Shown piece by piece: positions 9,789 through 22,979 of a stretch of 64,000 bases of DNA. Source of the stretch: Ashinkailepas kermadecensis (lineage: Eukaryota; Arthropoda; Thecostraca; Neolepadidae); contig JAOTOM010004756.1 in the NCBI GenBank assembly GCA_034440615.1, forward strand, positions 180,001-244,000, read 5' to 3'. A program made the translations under genes and the position numbers. The notes beneath the pieces were generated by a model, which saw only the letters and a list, made by a program, of their open reading frames with translations, ran no database searches and had not been told where the DNA came from. Numbering within the stretch: the first letter of the stretch is position 1; each line of letters begins with the position of its first letter.

Positions 9789-12737
9789 GCATGTCCGCAG
9801 AGCACCCTCTGTAGTTCCAGGCCCTCAGACATGCCACTTCCACAACATGTCGGTATGACACCCTCTGTAGTTCCAGGCCCTCAGACATGCCACTTCCACA
9901 ACATGTCGGAATGACACCCTCTGTAGTTCCAGGCGCTCAGACATGCCACTTCCACAACATGTCGGTAGAGCACCTCTGTAGTTCAGGCGCTCAGACATGC
10001 CACTTCCACAACATGTCGGTAGAGCACCCTCTGTAGTTCAGGCTCTCAGACATGCCACTTCCACAACATGTCCGCAGAGCACCCTCTGTAGCTCCAGGCG
10101 CTCAGACATGCCACTTCCACAACATGTCGGTATGCCACCCTCTGTAGTTCCAGGCGCTCAGACATGCCACTTCCACAACATGTCGGTAGAGCACCCTCTG
10201 TAGTTCCAGGCCCTCGACATGTCACTTCCAGAGCATGTCGGTATGACACTCTGTAGTTCCAGGCGCTCAGACATGCCACTTCCAGAGCATGTCGGTATGA
10301 CACCCTCTGTAGTTCCAGGCGCTCAGACATGCCACTTCCGAGCATGTCGGTATGACACCCTCTGTAGTTCCAGGCGCTCAGACATGCCACTTCCACAGCA
10401 TGTCGGTAGAGCACCTCTATAGTTCCAGGCGCTCAGACATGCCACTTCCACAACATGTCGGTATGACACCCTGTGTAATTCCAGCGCTCAGACATGTCAC
10501 TTCCACAACATGTCGGTATGACACCCTCTGTAGTTCCGGCGCTCAGACATGCCACTTCCACAACATGTCGGTATGACACCTCTGTAGTTCAAGGCCCTCA
10601 GACATGCCACTTCCACAACATGTCGGTATGACACCCTCTGTAGTTCCAGGCCCTCGACATGCCACTTCCACAACATGTCGGTATGACACCACTTAGTTCA
10701 GGCGCTCAGACATGCCACTTCCAGCATGTCGGTATGACACCCTCTGTAGTTCCGGCCCTCAGACATGCTACTTCCACAACATGTCGGTATGACACCTCTG
10801 TAGTTCCAGCGCTCAGACATGCCACTTCCACAACATGTCGGTATGACACCCTCTTAGTTCAGGCCTCAGACATGCCACTTCCACAACATGTCGTATGACA
10901 CTCTGTAGTTCAGCGCTCAGACATGTCACTTCCACAACATGTCGGTATGACACCCTCTGTAGTTCCAGGCGCTCAGACATGCCACTTCCACAACATGTCG
11001 GTATGACACCCTCTGTAGTTCCAGGCGCTCAGACATGCCACTTCCAGAGCATGTCGGTATGACACCCTCTGTAGTTCAGGCGCTCAGACATGCCACTCCA
11101 CAACATGTCGGTATGACACCCTCTGTAGTTCCAGGCGCTCAGACATGTCACTTCCACAACATGTCGGTATGACACCCTCTGTAGTTCGCGCTCAGACATG
11201 TCACTTCCACAACATGTCGGTATGACACCCTTGTAGTTCAGGCGTCAGACATGTCACTTCCACAACATGTCGGTATGACACCTCTGTAGTTCCAGGCGCT
11301 CAGACATGTCACTTCCACAACATGTCGGCATGACACCCTCTGTAGTTCCAGGCGCTCAGACATGTCACTTCTACAACATGTCGGTATGACACCCTCTGTA
11401 GTTCCGGCGCTCAGACATGTCACTTCCACAACATGTCGGTATGACACCCTCTGTAGTTCCAGGCGCTCAGACATGCCACTTCCAGAGCATGTCGGTATGA
11501 CACCCTCTGTAGTTCCAGGCGCTCAGACATGCCACTTCCACAACATGTCGGTATGACACCCTTGGTTCGACATGCCACTTTTAGCATGTCGGTATGACAC
11601 CCTCGTAGTACCAGGCGCTCAGACATGCCACTTCCACAACATGTCGGTATGACACCCTCTGTAGTTCCAGGCGCTCAGACATGCCACTTCCACAACATGT
11701 CGGTATGACACCCTCTGTAGTTCCAGGCGCTCAGACATGCCACTTCCACAACATGTCGGTATGACACCCTCTGTAGTTCCGGCGCTCAGACATGTCACTT
11801 CCACAACATGTCGGTATGACACCCTCTGTAGTTCCAGGCGCTCAGACATGCCACTTCCAAGCATGTCGGTATGACACCTCTTAGTTCACGCTCCAGACAT
11901 GCCACTTCCACAACATGTCGGTATGACACCCTCTGTAGTTCCAGGCGCTCAGACATGCCACTTCCAGAGCATGTCGGTATGACACCCTCGGTAGTACCAG
12001 GCGCTCAGACATGCCACTTCCACAACATGTCGGTATGACACCCTCTGTAGTTCCAGGCGCTCAGACATTCCACTTCCACAACATGTCGGTATGGCACCCT
12101 CTGTAGTTCCAGGCGCTCAGACATGTCACTTCCACAACATGTCGGTATGACACCCTCTGTAGTTCAGGCCCTCAGACATGTCACTTCCACAACATGTCGG
12201 TATGACACCCTCTGTAGTTCCGGCGCTCAGACATGTCACTTCCACAACATATCGGTATGACACCCTCGGTAGTACCAGGCGCTCAGACATGCCACTTCCA
12301 CAACATGTCGGTATGACACCCTCTGTAGTTACAGGCGCTCAGGCATGCCACTTCCACAACATGTGGGTATGACGCCTCTGTAGTTCCAGGCCCTCAGACA
12401 TGCCACTTCCACAACATGTCGGAATGACACCCTCTGTAGTTCCAGGCGCTCAGACATGCCACTTCCACAACATGTCGGAATGACACCCTCTGTAGTTCCA
12501 GGCGCTCAGACATGTCACTTCCACAGCATGTCAGTAGAGCACCCTCTATAGTTCCAGGCCCTCAGACATGCCACTTCCACAACATGTCGGTATGACACCC
12601 TCTGTAGTTCCAGGCCTCAGACATGCCACTTCCACAACATGTCGGAATGACACCCTCTGTAGTTCCAGGCGCTCAGACATGTCACTTCCACAACATGTCG
12701 GAATGACACCCTGTGCGGTTCCAGGCGCTCAGGCATG
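9789..12737 (+). repeat. 56-bp minisatellite/satellite array, about 53 units
   Basis: Head-to-tail units contain, in order, GACATGCCACTTCCACAACA, TGTCGGTATGACACCCTCTG and TAGTTCCAGGCGCTCA, for a consensus of 56 bases. Variants include CATGTCACTTCC, CCAGAGCATGTC and CGCAGAGCACC. Many units have 1-4 base deletions, so short frames arise and break throughout. The paired GACATG and CATGTC within a unit allow a small hairpin. The array begins abruptly after CCCGCAG and ends in a degraded unit before TGCGACGGCCACCC. It is noncoding. Confidence 0.95.
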
Positions 12738-15700
12738 CGACGGCCACCCGTTTTCTCGTCACCCGCAGAGTCTGTCGTCAGCTGATGGCTGCCCACTGCC
12801 GCCGCTCAAGTTTTTTTCGTCGCATTCAGGCTTTTCTAGCCCCCGCTATTGATCATCTGGGTTTCCAAATGTTGATGTCACTGAGAGGATAGCTATTTAG
12901 CTAAGTTTCGATGCCAGATGAAACCTTTGCACATCGAACTTCGTACACAGATATGCGATTCGATAAGAGAATTCCTCGTTATTTTCCGCGTATCTTAGGC
13001 AATCGTACGTCCTTCACTGCACCTCGAGTCGCTGGCGCGCACGGCGGTCAGAACTCAGACCCATTAGAGATGCAGAAATTGGTTACCAACCAGACGGGTG
13101 AACCATCAAAACCCAAAGTGGAGAATAGCATTCCTTTGCAGTGTCTCCGGAATCCGTTAACCTGCACCAATTAAAGTGTAGCGTAGGACGGCATGGCGAA
13201 GCATCCTTGGTAGTGTCCGTGAGCTGTGCCGCGCAATTCAGAAGCCGGCCTTGGACATTCTAGAACTCGCACCATTCAACCCGCTCCGATCGCGCAGAAT
13301 GAACTGAATATTACGAAATACATCAAGGTGTGCAAATCGCGATGACAATGACATAAGCATGATTTCGACAACAAATAGCCAGTGGTCTTTAAGCCCACCC
13401 AACAACCAACATTCCAGGGTCTGCCCCTGCAACCGAGTGTATGGAAAACATCTCAATTTGTAAAGTTGCATTGGAGCTTGCTTAAATTGTACATTTTTGT
13501 AGTGTGCGGGAAGCGGCGCGATCCCGTGAGTTTCGAAGTGTCCCGTAAGCAGAGCTCTAAAAATTGCCGGTTCCGCTACACACCAATTTATGGAAACACG
13601 TAATTGCTACATGAAGAGCGAAAACTTCTTAAATCACTACGAGTAATCGAAGAACATGTGCCAAGTCGTCGATTTATGTGTTATAAAACATCTCTGTATA
13701 CCAAATATTTAAGGTACTTCGAGGCTTATCCTAAGGCCATTAATTCTGTGTTTCTTGTCAAAACATAAAATACATGGAATGAAATGATGTAAATACGATC
13801 AAACCAGCGCTTTAATGTCGGACTATCGATTCATAACTTGTTCACATTTGCTCCGGTTATCCCGGGATGCTCCGGGATGTCATGGTTATGACCTTTTTTC
13901 ACCTGCAGTTAACTCCATGGCACGGATTACAGCCAAGGGTATATTTGGGATTAGGGCGTGATCGCCTCTACAGTTTGAATATTCTACAAAACAGCTGATC
14001 TCCACAGGCACCGTACAAAATCAGCTCAAGGTTCATATCAAATCGGAGAATATGTGATTCGTTCAATATACTAGCACATGTCAAGACGATAAATTCACAA
14101 TTGATGGCAATGTATTCCTTCATCCTTTCTGAAGTTTTCATCATTTCCCTGCTTAGACTGTTTAGGCAGACATGATAGCCATAACTGATCAATGATGTAA
14201 AATGCTGGCTTTCCATCCTTGAATGCATGTCTTGTTTTTCTCAAATCATCCACAATTTCCAAGCAACAATGTTTTTCATCTGCACAGGTAGACATGCATT
14301 TTTGGGACAATGGTATAAGGAATTGCATGTACCAACACCATGGCAAACTGGGTGACAATTGTGGTGCGCAAAATGATATCAAAAGCCAACCAGAACTGTA
14401 TTGAAAGAACATGTCCAAAACCAGCTGTATTACAGCACTTGCTAACATTGGCAGCCCATGCACGCAAAATTAGGCTTCAGATTTAGCCAAATTGTGTTAG
14501 GTTGGTTGATGTTGTGCATTGCACCATGCTTAACCCAAGATGCCATGCTGCTAAGCAAATACCTACCAACATCTTGTCGTGTTGCAAAACAGTCCAATTT
14601 TTAAGCCTTGGTCATGGCCATCAAAGTGTGCTCAATGTTGGTCAGACATGCAGCTGATGGCTGCAAATGGGCTGGAAGGGCAGCATTTAAACAAATTGGG
14701 GGTTGCAAGAGGGTTGGAGGGGTGGCATTTCAGGAAAATTAAGTAGAGTTTCAGCCAAACAGTTCTCAAATTCAGAGCCATTGCCTTTCCCGTGAAAGAT
14801 TGCATCTGCAAGTGATTAATCACTCACCTCGTTAGGGGGTTGTGCCAAGCTTAACGATAAGGGGATATGATCATGAAGTTAAGTATCTTTTACATAGCAA
14901 AGGCAAGTGCTCAGGACTCATAGAACTGTTCGGAGACATCACCCCTACCCATACCTAGGTAGGTACTTACCACATACACCGGGCACCAGCTCGCAAACTT
15001 CTCCCCGGTTGCAAATCCTGTGCCTTTGATCCGAATATCTTTCTCAGACAATTCCTTGTGCTTACTTGCCACGTGACGTTTAAGTGAATACTGGTAGCTA
15101 TACTAACTACAACCTGGTACGCCATAATGCACGAATTTCCTTCATGCCCATGCATCCGACTTCTTGGGACTTCTGATCTTGCTCAACTTTCGCTCCTTGG
15201 GCATTATGGCAAGCAATCACGGGACCATTCGAAAAGGAAGAGCCCACGCGCAATAACCGCGTAAAAACTGGTCACGTTTGAAAGGAACTGCACGGAAGCA
15301 AACTTAGCTGTCTCTCTGTCAACTTCATTTATTGGAGTTGTCTATCGCTCGTGAGTCACTTCGTTCTGACGTCATGGGTTAATATTCTATTAACATGTCC
15401 TGGCATGGACTACATTATCTACCTACAGTAGTTAATCTCCAATAAAAAATAGCACAAAATACAACATTGCTTAGTTCAATATCAGTATTTATAGGAAAAC
15501 GTTTCTTTAAATAATACATGACGTCACAACGGCGTGCTGCCAGCGGTGCCTAGCGGCAACGATCGCAATAAATTCAATTGATAGAGCGACCCAAGAAATG
15601 TGACGTTTGTGGCGCCTGGCATGCAAATGCTGCCAGTTTTAAACGAATATCACGGATTTTAATAAATAGGCGCATTGACTTGTGAATACATGCTTGTTCC

Positions 15701-15869
15701 ATACATTACTAAAATGAGACAACTGTTTGTTACTTTTCTAATTATAAAGAAATGTTTTCTGTTTTTTATCCAGCATGGAATATTATGAAATAATTAAATA
15801 ATGCGCAAATAGGAAGTGTGTACACTTCATTAAAAGTGTATCCACCGCGCTACGCATCCCGAAGGAGGG
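12738..15869. other. No gene recognised
   Basis: About 3.1 kb lacks a recognisable gene or array. ATACCTAGGTAGGTACTTAC near 14953 is palindromic. TGACGTCA octamers (CRE-type) occur near 15368 and 15523. Short frames here match nothing I know. Confidence 0.4.
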
Positions 15870-16187
<318 letters not shown>

Positions 16188-16956
16188 ACTTTGTTATACT
16201 TATACTATACTTTGTTATAGCACATGAATAGATGAAAAATCCATGATTATGTACCCAGCAATGCTCATCAATTTTGCCTTAAACTGGCGAGTTTTGCTTG
16301 TGATACGTCGCGCTACGTGGCGCTACATTGGCAATCCAGTATACAGAATACAACATTCACCATAGAATCTGGATCATGGTATAATTACCATTCAGATTCA
16401 ATGATATGGATGTGGAGTGTGGATTGTGGAGTCGATGCTTAATGTGTGCAAAGCATCGCTGAAGACCGAACCTCTGAAAGCTACTGAGTGTGGGTGGGTG
16501 CGGGAGGAGTCTAAGGCCAGTTTTAGCAGCTGCACCAGCTGACGCTGACCCCCCCCCCCCCAGGCCCCCGTACGCTTCTGGTTCAAGACTGCTTCAAATA
16601 ATTCAAGGATACGTCAGCTTAGATGCCATAGATGTTTATTATCCCATGTTTATTATCCCGAAAATGTGTATTATCCCACTAATGAATATCATTTAGTGTC
16701 GTTTATGCCATACTCTGTTGCATTGATGTTGTTCACGTTCTGATGCTGATGGAATTGATGCGATGTATTCAGTTTTCTTATTTTCTGCCGCTCGTCCGAC
16801 ACATAGGTATACGAATTATTAAAACACATTCTCTAAATTCGATACATCTGCAAAAAGGTCATAAGCAGATGCGCTACCTACCATAGTAGCTAAGTAGCCA
16901 CGTTTCTAGACCTCTGCCCGTAAGTTAACGTCCACGACACTTCTACTGTGTTACTA
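16188..16956. other. No gene recognised
   Basis: A poly-C run lies at about 16551-16561 and several CCCATGTTTATTATCCC-like words near 16640-16680. No coding signature is seen. Confidence 0.4.
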
Positions 16957-17245
16957 CAGGGACGTATACAGGGGAGGGACACCAGAGGCATGCTCCTCCC
17001 CACATTTAAAGGTCAAAGTTCAGGACCCTGCGACCGGGAAAGGCCAAAGTTTAGGAGGACTCGAGTGTACCCTCACTAGTTCAAATAATGTTCAGCCAAA
17101 GACGCCTTTTTCAGAGCAAAAGACCCCTTCAGTATGCTAGAGGCTCGAGTGCACCCCCTCCCCTCACTGAAGGAAGCTTTCCACCGAAGGCGCCCCTTTG
17201 AGAAAGTATGCCTCTCCCCAAGAACATTTATAGATCCAGCCCTGC
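16957..17245. mobile_element. Short inverted-terminal (MITE-like) element of the CAG(T/G)GGCGGATCC family
   Basis: It begins CAGGGACGTATACAGG and ends ATAGATCCAGCCCTGC, imperfect inverted termini. The interior holds the family phrases GTGCACCCCCTCCCCTCA and AAAGACGCCTTTTTCAGAGC, also recognisable in the elements at 20630 and 32024. It is noncoding, about 290 bp. The termini are degraded and no clear target duplication was seen. Confidence 0.55.
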
Positions 17246-17334
17246 GTTATCAGAAAGGTTGTCGCACGTTTTGCACCAATACGCCCGACAACACAAACAA
17301 GTCAGCTCTGTCACCGTGTCTAACTGTACATAGG

Positions 17335-17510
17335 AGTTGAAATAGCTGATGAGTGGCCGATATGTCAACTCTGTCACCGTATCCAACTGTCCATAGGAGA
17401 ATAGCTGATGAGTGGCCGATATGTCAACTCTGTCACCGTATCCAACTGTCCATAGGAGAATAGCTGATGAGTGGCCGATATGTCAACTCTGTCACCGTGT
17501 CCAATATTTA
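17335..17510 (+). repeat. ~60-bp tandem repeat, 3 units
   Basis: Each unit contains AATAGCTGATGAGTGGCCGA, TATGTCAACTCTGTCACCGT and CCAACTGTCCATAGGAG. Three consecutive near-identical copies are present, and the last is cut short. Confidence 0.85.
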
Positions 17511-17597
17511 GCCTTAGCCATTTGGTTATGGTACTAATGCCCGTACACTTCTGCTATCTATTGACGGGAACCGTAACCTCAGGTGCAATATTTCACC

Positions 17598-18668
17598 GTG
17601 ACCGGTATGGTCACCGTTGACAGTGACCGGCATGGTCACCTCTCACTGTGTGACCGGTATGGTCACCTCTCACTGTGTGACCGGTATGGTCACCTCTCAC
17701 TGTGTGACCGGTATGGTCACCTCTCACTGTGTGACCGGTATGGTCACCTCTCATTGTGTGACCGGTATGGTCACCTCTCACTGTGTGATCGGCATATTCA
17801 CCTCTCATTGTGTGACCGGTATGGTCACCTCTCACTGTGTGACCGGTATGGTCACCTCTCACTGTGTGACCGGTATGGTCACCTCTCACTGTGTGACCGG
17901 TATGGTCACCTCTCACTGTGAGACCGGTATGGTCACCTCTCACGGTGTGACCGGTATGGTCACCTCTCATTGTGCGACCGGTATGGTCACCTCTCACTGT
18001 GTGACCGGCATAGTTACCTCTCATTGTGTGACCGGTATGGTCACCTCTCACTGTGTGTGGCCGGTATGGTCACCTCTCATTGTGTGACCGGTATGGTCAC
18101 CTCTCACTGTGTGACCGGTATGGTCACCTCTCATTGTGTGACCGGTATGGTCACCTCTCATTGTGTGACCGGTATGGTCACCTCTCACTGTGTGACCGGT
18201 ATGGTCACCTCTCACTGTGTGACCGGTATGGTCACCTCTCACTGTGTGACCGGTATGGTCACCTCTCACTGTGTGACCGGTATGGTCACCTCTCACTGTG
18301 TGACCGGTATGGTCACCTCTCATTGTGTGACCGGTATGGTCACCTCTCACTGTGTGACCGGTATGGTCACCTCTCACTGTGTGGCCGGTATGGTCACCTC
18401 TCATTGTGTGACCGGTATGGTCACCTCTCACTGTGTGACCGGTATGGTCACCTCTCACTGTGTGGCCGGTATGGTCACCTCTCACTGTGTGACCGGTATG
18501 GTCACCTCTCACTGTGTGACCGGTATGGTCACCTCTCATTGTGTGACCGGTATGGTCACCTCTCACTGTGTGACCGGTATGGTCACCTCTCACTGTGTGA
18601 CCGGTATGGTCACCTCTCATTGTGTGACCGGTATGGTCACCTCTCACGGTGTGACCGGCGTGGTCACC
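17598..18668 (+). repeat. 27-bp minisatellite, about 39 units, hairpin-forming
   Basis: The unit is GTGACCGGTATGGTCAC followed by CTCTCACTGT. GTGACC and GGTCAC are inverted repeats around GGTAT, so every unit can form a 6-bp hairpin. Because 27 is a multiple of three and no frame carries a stop, frames of 150-250 codons arise on both strands, as monotonous 9-residue repeats such as CDRYGHLSL, VTGMVTSHC and HTVRGDHTG. I regard these as repeat artefacts. A shorter array of the same unit lies at 24236-24472. Confidence 0.93.
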
Positions 18669-20629
18669 GTTCTTCGTGTGACAGGTGTGGAGGTGCTTGT
18701 CCAGGGTTTTTGACGCTTTCACAGCTGCTTACTCCTATGTACAACATCAGGGGCTGTATGTATAGCAGATGGGTAAATGGCTTCCTGAGTGTTCTCCCTC
18801 CCTGAACCACGACCTGAGACGAATTTCATGTTAAAAAACATTACCGTCGCTGAGGCAGTTTTTTTCTGACTTAATTTATGGCAACCCATTAAACATGAAG
18901 ATCTTTTTTATGGCATGTGAGAGGTTCATGTAGAAAACTGATTGCAAACACTAACCAACTGACTGACCTGTTCACAACTTATTGTTGTTGTTTGTGACTT
19001 CACAACATACTGAGCAGCAGAGGCCATATGGCGTTACCTGTCTCTCACCCCAGCAGGAAGAGAGGCCAATACAGTGCATCAAACCCCGTCACTATGTTTT
19101 CCCAAACACCGTGATTAGCGACTGGGCTACAAATGATATTGTCAGAAAACTCAATTATGGCTTAGTTCACGATGTTACCATAAATTAACTTGCTACAACC
19201 TGTTTCAATGTTACCACAAACCTGGCTCTCAACCTCTCAGGCCTTGATGATGTTGTTTGGCTTGTACGGAAATTTGATGATGTCAATGGCATCATTGCAG
19301 CTTAGTTCGGACACAAGATCAATTCATCACACATGCTTCCTCTGTGAAGTAAAAGAGGCTAGGGTGAGTTAGATATTTTGCAACTTGAAGGTTTGCTAAA
19401 CTTTTTATTTTGCTTAATTTAATCACAGTCGATGTACCTCTTGTATAAAAGGAGTTTAGGATAAGCTAGACCAGGTTTCCATTGGCATCTTACATTATTC
19501 TTCATTATATTAGTCAACTCAAAGCCTCATTTTTGCTTTGGTATTAAATAATACCACAAAATATTGCTAAAAAGCGAAGCACAAAATGATACCACGAAAT
19601 AATACCACAAATCAATTATTTTGCTCACAAACTGAACAGAATCATTTGCATGAGAAATGAGTGGTCATATTATCTTAATCATGTTAAGGCACACGTTGTG
19701 CCAATGTTTTTCTTCAAAGACTGTATCTGAATTAATCCTAAGCTATCATTAAGGTCAACAAATATCAACAAAATGCTATAAATGGGGAGAGCAACACAAC
19801 CCACCAGCTTAGGGAACTGCATACACGCAATGCACTACCCCTCTGCTGCACCACACGACTGCCAAGGTTTTGTGATTAGTGCATGGGGTGCTTCACGCAC
19901 TCAGATTTGCAACTCAGCTACATGACATTATTGCACACCTTGCTATGTTCATTGGTGGGATACGCGGCTAAGATGCTAAAATATAACTCACACTAAAGCC
20001 GCTCATAGTATAATAACTTTGCATATTTTATATTGTATATATAATTTGTGGTATTTCCATTATATAGGTATACGCTGTAGTGCACAAGACTCATTTTTTA
20101 AGTTTGAACCTGGAGTGCAAAATGATTTTCAAGTCAGTCTCCATAGGAAGCACCTTAATTTCCACTCTGTTTGAGAGAGACATCTGTAGAATCTGAAAAG
20201 GTCAGATGGCATCGCCATATCCGCGATACTGAGGACTGCAGGAATCCGCGATACAAACTGAGGACTCCAGTGAAAAGCGCGCCAATGGCCCTCCCATTGA
20301 GGTATGTGAAATTATTCCAACTTCAACAATGCAACATCCTGTAGATAAGGGCAGTTTTCCTGCTGTTAACAAGGAATGTTGCAGTAGTTCCTCAACTAAA
20401 TAGCAATCATTTGCGACAGTGATGAGTTGTAACATTGTCTTATTCATGTTAGAAAATGCGTTGTTGTAACTTTGTTCTCAAAATACAATATCGGCATGAA
20501 AATAAAAATTTACCCTTTATTCCTCTTTTATATATAACTTCACTAAGGCCTGAAGTTGTATGAAACTATTGGCCGTATTTAGCATGCCAACTGAAAAAGC
20601 ATACATTTGTGCCAGAAATGAGTGACCTC

Positions 20630-20850
20630 CAGTGGCAGATCCAGGGTGACAACCAGGGGCATGTGCCCTCCGATAGCCATGTGATGCCCTTCTACTGGGA
20701 AAAGGAGCCCCTCTAGGACACTGAAGTGCACCCCCGCTCAATCGGTTTTTCAGCCAATTCCACCCCTCAGAGTAGAAAAGGCTCCCCTGAAAAAATGGCA
20801 CCCCCAGAACAAGTGCCCCCTCCCCGTTCAAGTTCTTGGATCTGCCTTTG
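20630..20850. mobile_element. MITE-like element with CAGTGGCAGATCC termini, left duplication copy
   Basis: It starts CAGTGGCAGATCCAGG and ends CTTGGATCTGCCTTTG, near-perfect inverted termini around about 190 bp of noncoding sequence. The flanks (AAATGAGTG on the left, GTGGCCACATCATCTTAATC on the right) rejoin to a phrase present uninterrupted elsewhere (AAGTGGTCACATCATCTTAG near 54.44 kb). It therefore looks like an insertion into an older repeat. The same insert is at 26421 in the second duplicate. Confidence 0.7.
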
Positions 20851-21089
20851 GTGGCCACATCATCTTAATCGCATTCATAAACATGTTATTCAAACATATT
20901 TATTCTCAAAATGCAATGCGTGCCCTAAAATGTACATCTCTTAAACGGCGGCCAGGTAAAATTTTGCTTTAGGCTGATATGGAATTTAAAGAAGAAATGT
21001 TGCACTAGCATGCTACTGGATATGATTAAGACGATGTCACGTTCATCCTTGTGGGAAATATATGCTTTTGAGAATTGTTGTACTCCAAG

Positions 21090-21500
21090 GCATTCATAAG
21101 ACAGGCCTTATATACATTTTACCTCCATAAAGCAAATAAAGCTATTAGGTTTGGCTAGCTTAGGATATATTAGGATATTTTAGCTAACACATGGAGGAAA
21201 ATTACTTTTGATAAAAAACAGAATTGAAAATTACCTTTCTTGAAAAGCAGGCTAGACTGGTAGGTTAGGTTTTTATTGGTAAATCTTGAGATAATAATTG
21301 TAGAAATCTTCCCACTTTTCGTGGTGATTATTGCTCTACAAGAGAGGATGGGCTATGCCAGGTTAGGCTGCTACGTTTTTATATCCATAAATTGTACTAT
21401 TTTACCTAAACGAAAGCCACGATTTGGTCATATTTTATTCACTGAAAAGTAAGCATTTGCAGAGGAAACAAGTGGTCACATCGTCTTAATTCCAAGTCCC
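21090..21500 (+). repeat. TTAGG-associated dispersed repeat, copy 2
   Basis: It shares CTCCATAAAGCAAATAAAGC, CTTGAAAAGCAG, GGTTAGG words and the closing AAGTAAGCATTTGCAGAG with 5.5 kb and, inverted, with 54 kb. It runs straight into the 40-bp array. It is duplicated at 26890-27298. Confidence 0.6.
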
Positions 21501-21501
21501 G

Positions 21502-22979
21502 GACGAGTGTCGCCAGTGGCGGATCACGTGTCCAGCCGTGTGACGAGTGTCGCCAGTGGCGGATCACGTGTCCAGTCGTGTGACGAGTGTCGCCAGTGGC
21601 GGATCACGTGTCCAGCCATGTGACGAGTGTCGCCAGTGGCGGATCACGTGTCCAGCCGTGCGACGAGTGTCGCCAGTGGCGGATCACGTGTCCAGCCGTG
21701 TGACGAGTGTCGCCAGTGGCGGATCACGTGTCCAGTCGTGTGACGAGTGTCGCCAGTGGCGGATCACGTGTCCAGCCGTGCGACGAGTGTCGCCAGTGGC
21801 GGATCACGTGTCCAGTCGTGTGACGAGTGTCGCCAATGGCGGATCACGTGTCCAGCCGTGCGACGAGTGTCGCCAGTGGCGGATCACGTGTCCAGCCGTG
21901 TGACGAGTGTCGCCAGTGGCGGATCACGTGTCCAGCCGTGTGACGAGTGTCGCCAGTGGCGGATCACGTGTCCAGTCGTGCGACGAGTGTCGCCAGTGGC
22001 GGATCACGTGTCCAGTCGTGTGACGAGTGTCGCCAGTGGCGGATCACGTGTCCAGCCGTGCGACGAGTGTCGCCAGTGGCGGATCACGTGTCCAGCCGTG
22101 TGACGAGTGTCGCCAGTGGCGGATCACGTGTCCAGTCGTGTGACGAGTGTCGCCAGTGGCGGATCACGTGTCCAGCCGTGTGACAGTGTCGCCAGTGGCG
22201 GATCACGTGTCCAGCCGTGTGACGAGTGTCGCCAGTGGCGGATCACGTGTCCAGCCGTGTGACGAGTGTCGCCAGTGGCGGATCACGTGTCCAGCCGTGT
22301 GACGAGTGTCGCCAGTGGCGGATCACGTGTCCACCCGTGTGACAGTGTCGCCAGTGGCGGATCACGTGTCCAGCCGTGTGACGAGTGTCGCCAGTGGCGG
22401 ATCACGTGTCCAGCCGTGTGACGAGTGTCGCCAGTGGTGGATCACGTGTCCAGCCGTGCGACGAGTGTCGCCAGTGACGGATCACGTGTCCAGCCGTGTG
22501 ACGAGTGTCGCCAGTGGCGGATCACGTGTCCAGCCGTGTGACGAGTGTCGCCAGTGGCGGATCACGTGTCCAGCCGTGTGACGAGTGTCGCCAGTGGCGG
22601 ATCACGTGTCCAGCCGTGTGACGAGTGTCGCCAGTGGCGGATCACGTGTCCAGCCGTGTGACAGTGTCGCCAGTGGCGGATCACGTGTCCAGTCGTGTGA
22701 CGAGTGTCGCCAGTGGCGGATCACGTGTCCAGTCGTGTGACGAGTGTCGCCAGTGGCGGATCACGTGTCCAGCCGTGCGACGAGTGTCGCCAGTGGCGGA
22801 TCACGTGTCCAGCCGTGCGACGAGTGTCGCCAGTGGCGGATCACGTGTCCAGCCGTGTGACGAGTGTCGCCAGTGGCGGATCACGTGTCCAGCCGTGTGA
22901 CGAGTGTCGCCAGTGGCGGATCACGTGTCCAGCCGTGTGACGAGTGTCGCCAGTGGCGGATCACGTGTCCAGCTGTGTG
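21502..22979 (+). repeat. 40-bp minisatellite, about 37 units, each with CACGTG
   Basis: Units consist of CGAGTGTCGCCAGTGGCGGA followed by TCACGTGTCCAGCCGTGTGA. Variation is mainly C/T at two sites plus a few one-base deletions, so the array is young or homogenised. Every unit has the E-box hexamer CACGTG. Frames of up to 118 codons cycle through the three phases of the 40-mer and are artefacts. The paired array in the right duplicate (27299-27739) has 11 units. Confidence 0.95.

Noticed and set aside
9789..12737. CRISPR-like array
   Set aside because: The 56-bp units are contiguous, with no unique spacers between conserved repeats, and the window is eukaryotic.
15368..15530. Pair of TGACGTCA octamers as a promoter
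   Set aside because: No adjacent open frame, TATA context or splice donor was found nearby.
17335..17510. CTGATGAG in the 60-bp tandem repeat as a hammerhead ribozyme satellite
   Set aside because: No GAAA core follows the stem II position, so the hammerhead core is incomplete.
17970..18805. Frames of 150-250 codons with CDRYGHLSL or VTGMVTSHC repeats as a repeat protein
   Set aside because: They arise on both strands and in several frames because the 27-bp unit has no stop. No start context, signal sequence or non-repeat domain supports a gene.
21502..22979. CRISPR-like array or zinc-finger-like repeat protein (CDECRQWRITCPAVRRV)
   Set aside because: It is a homogeneous 40-bp minisatellite. 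The apparent cysteines come from one repeated nucleotide word, and the frame cycles through all phases.
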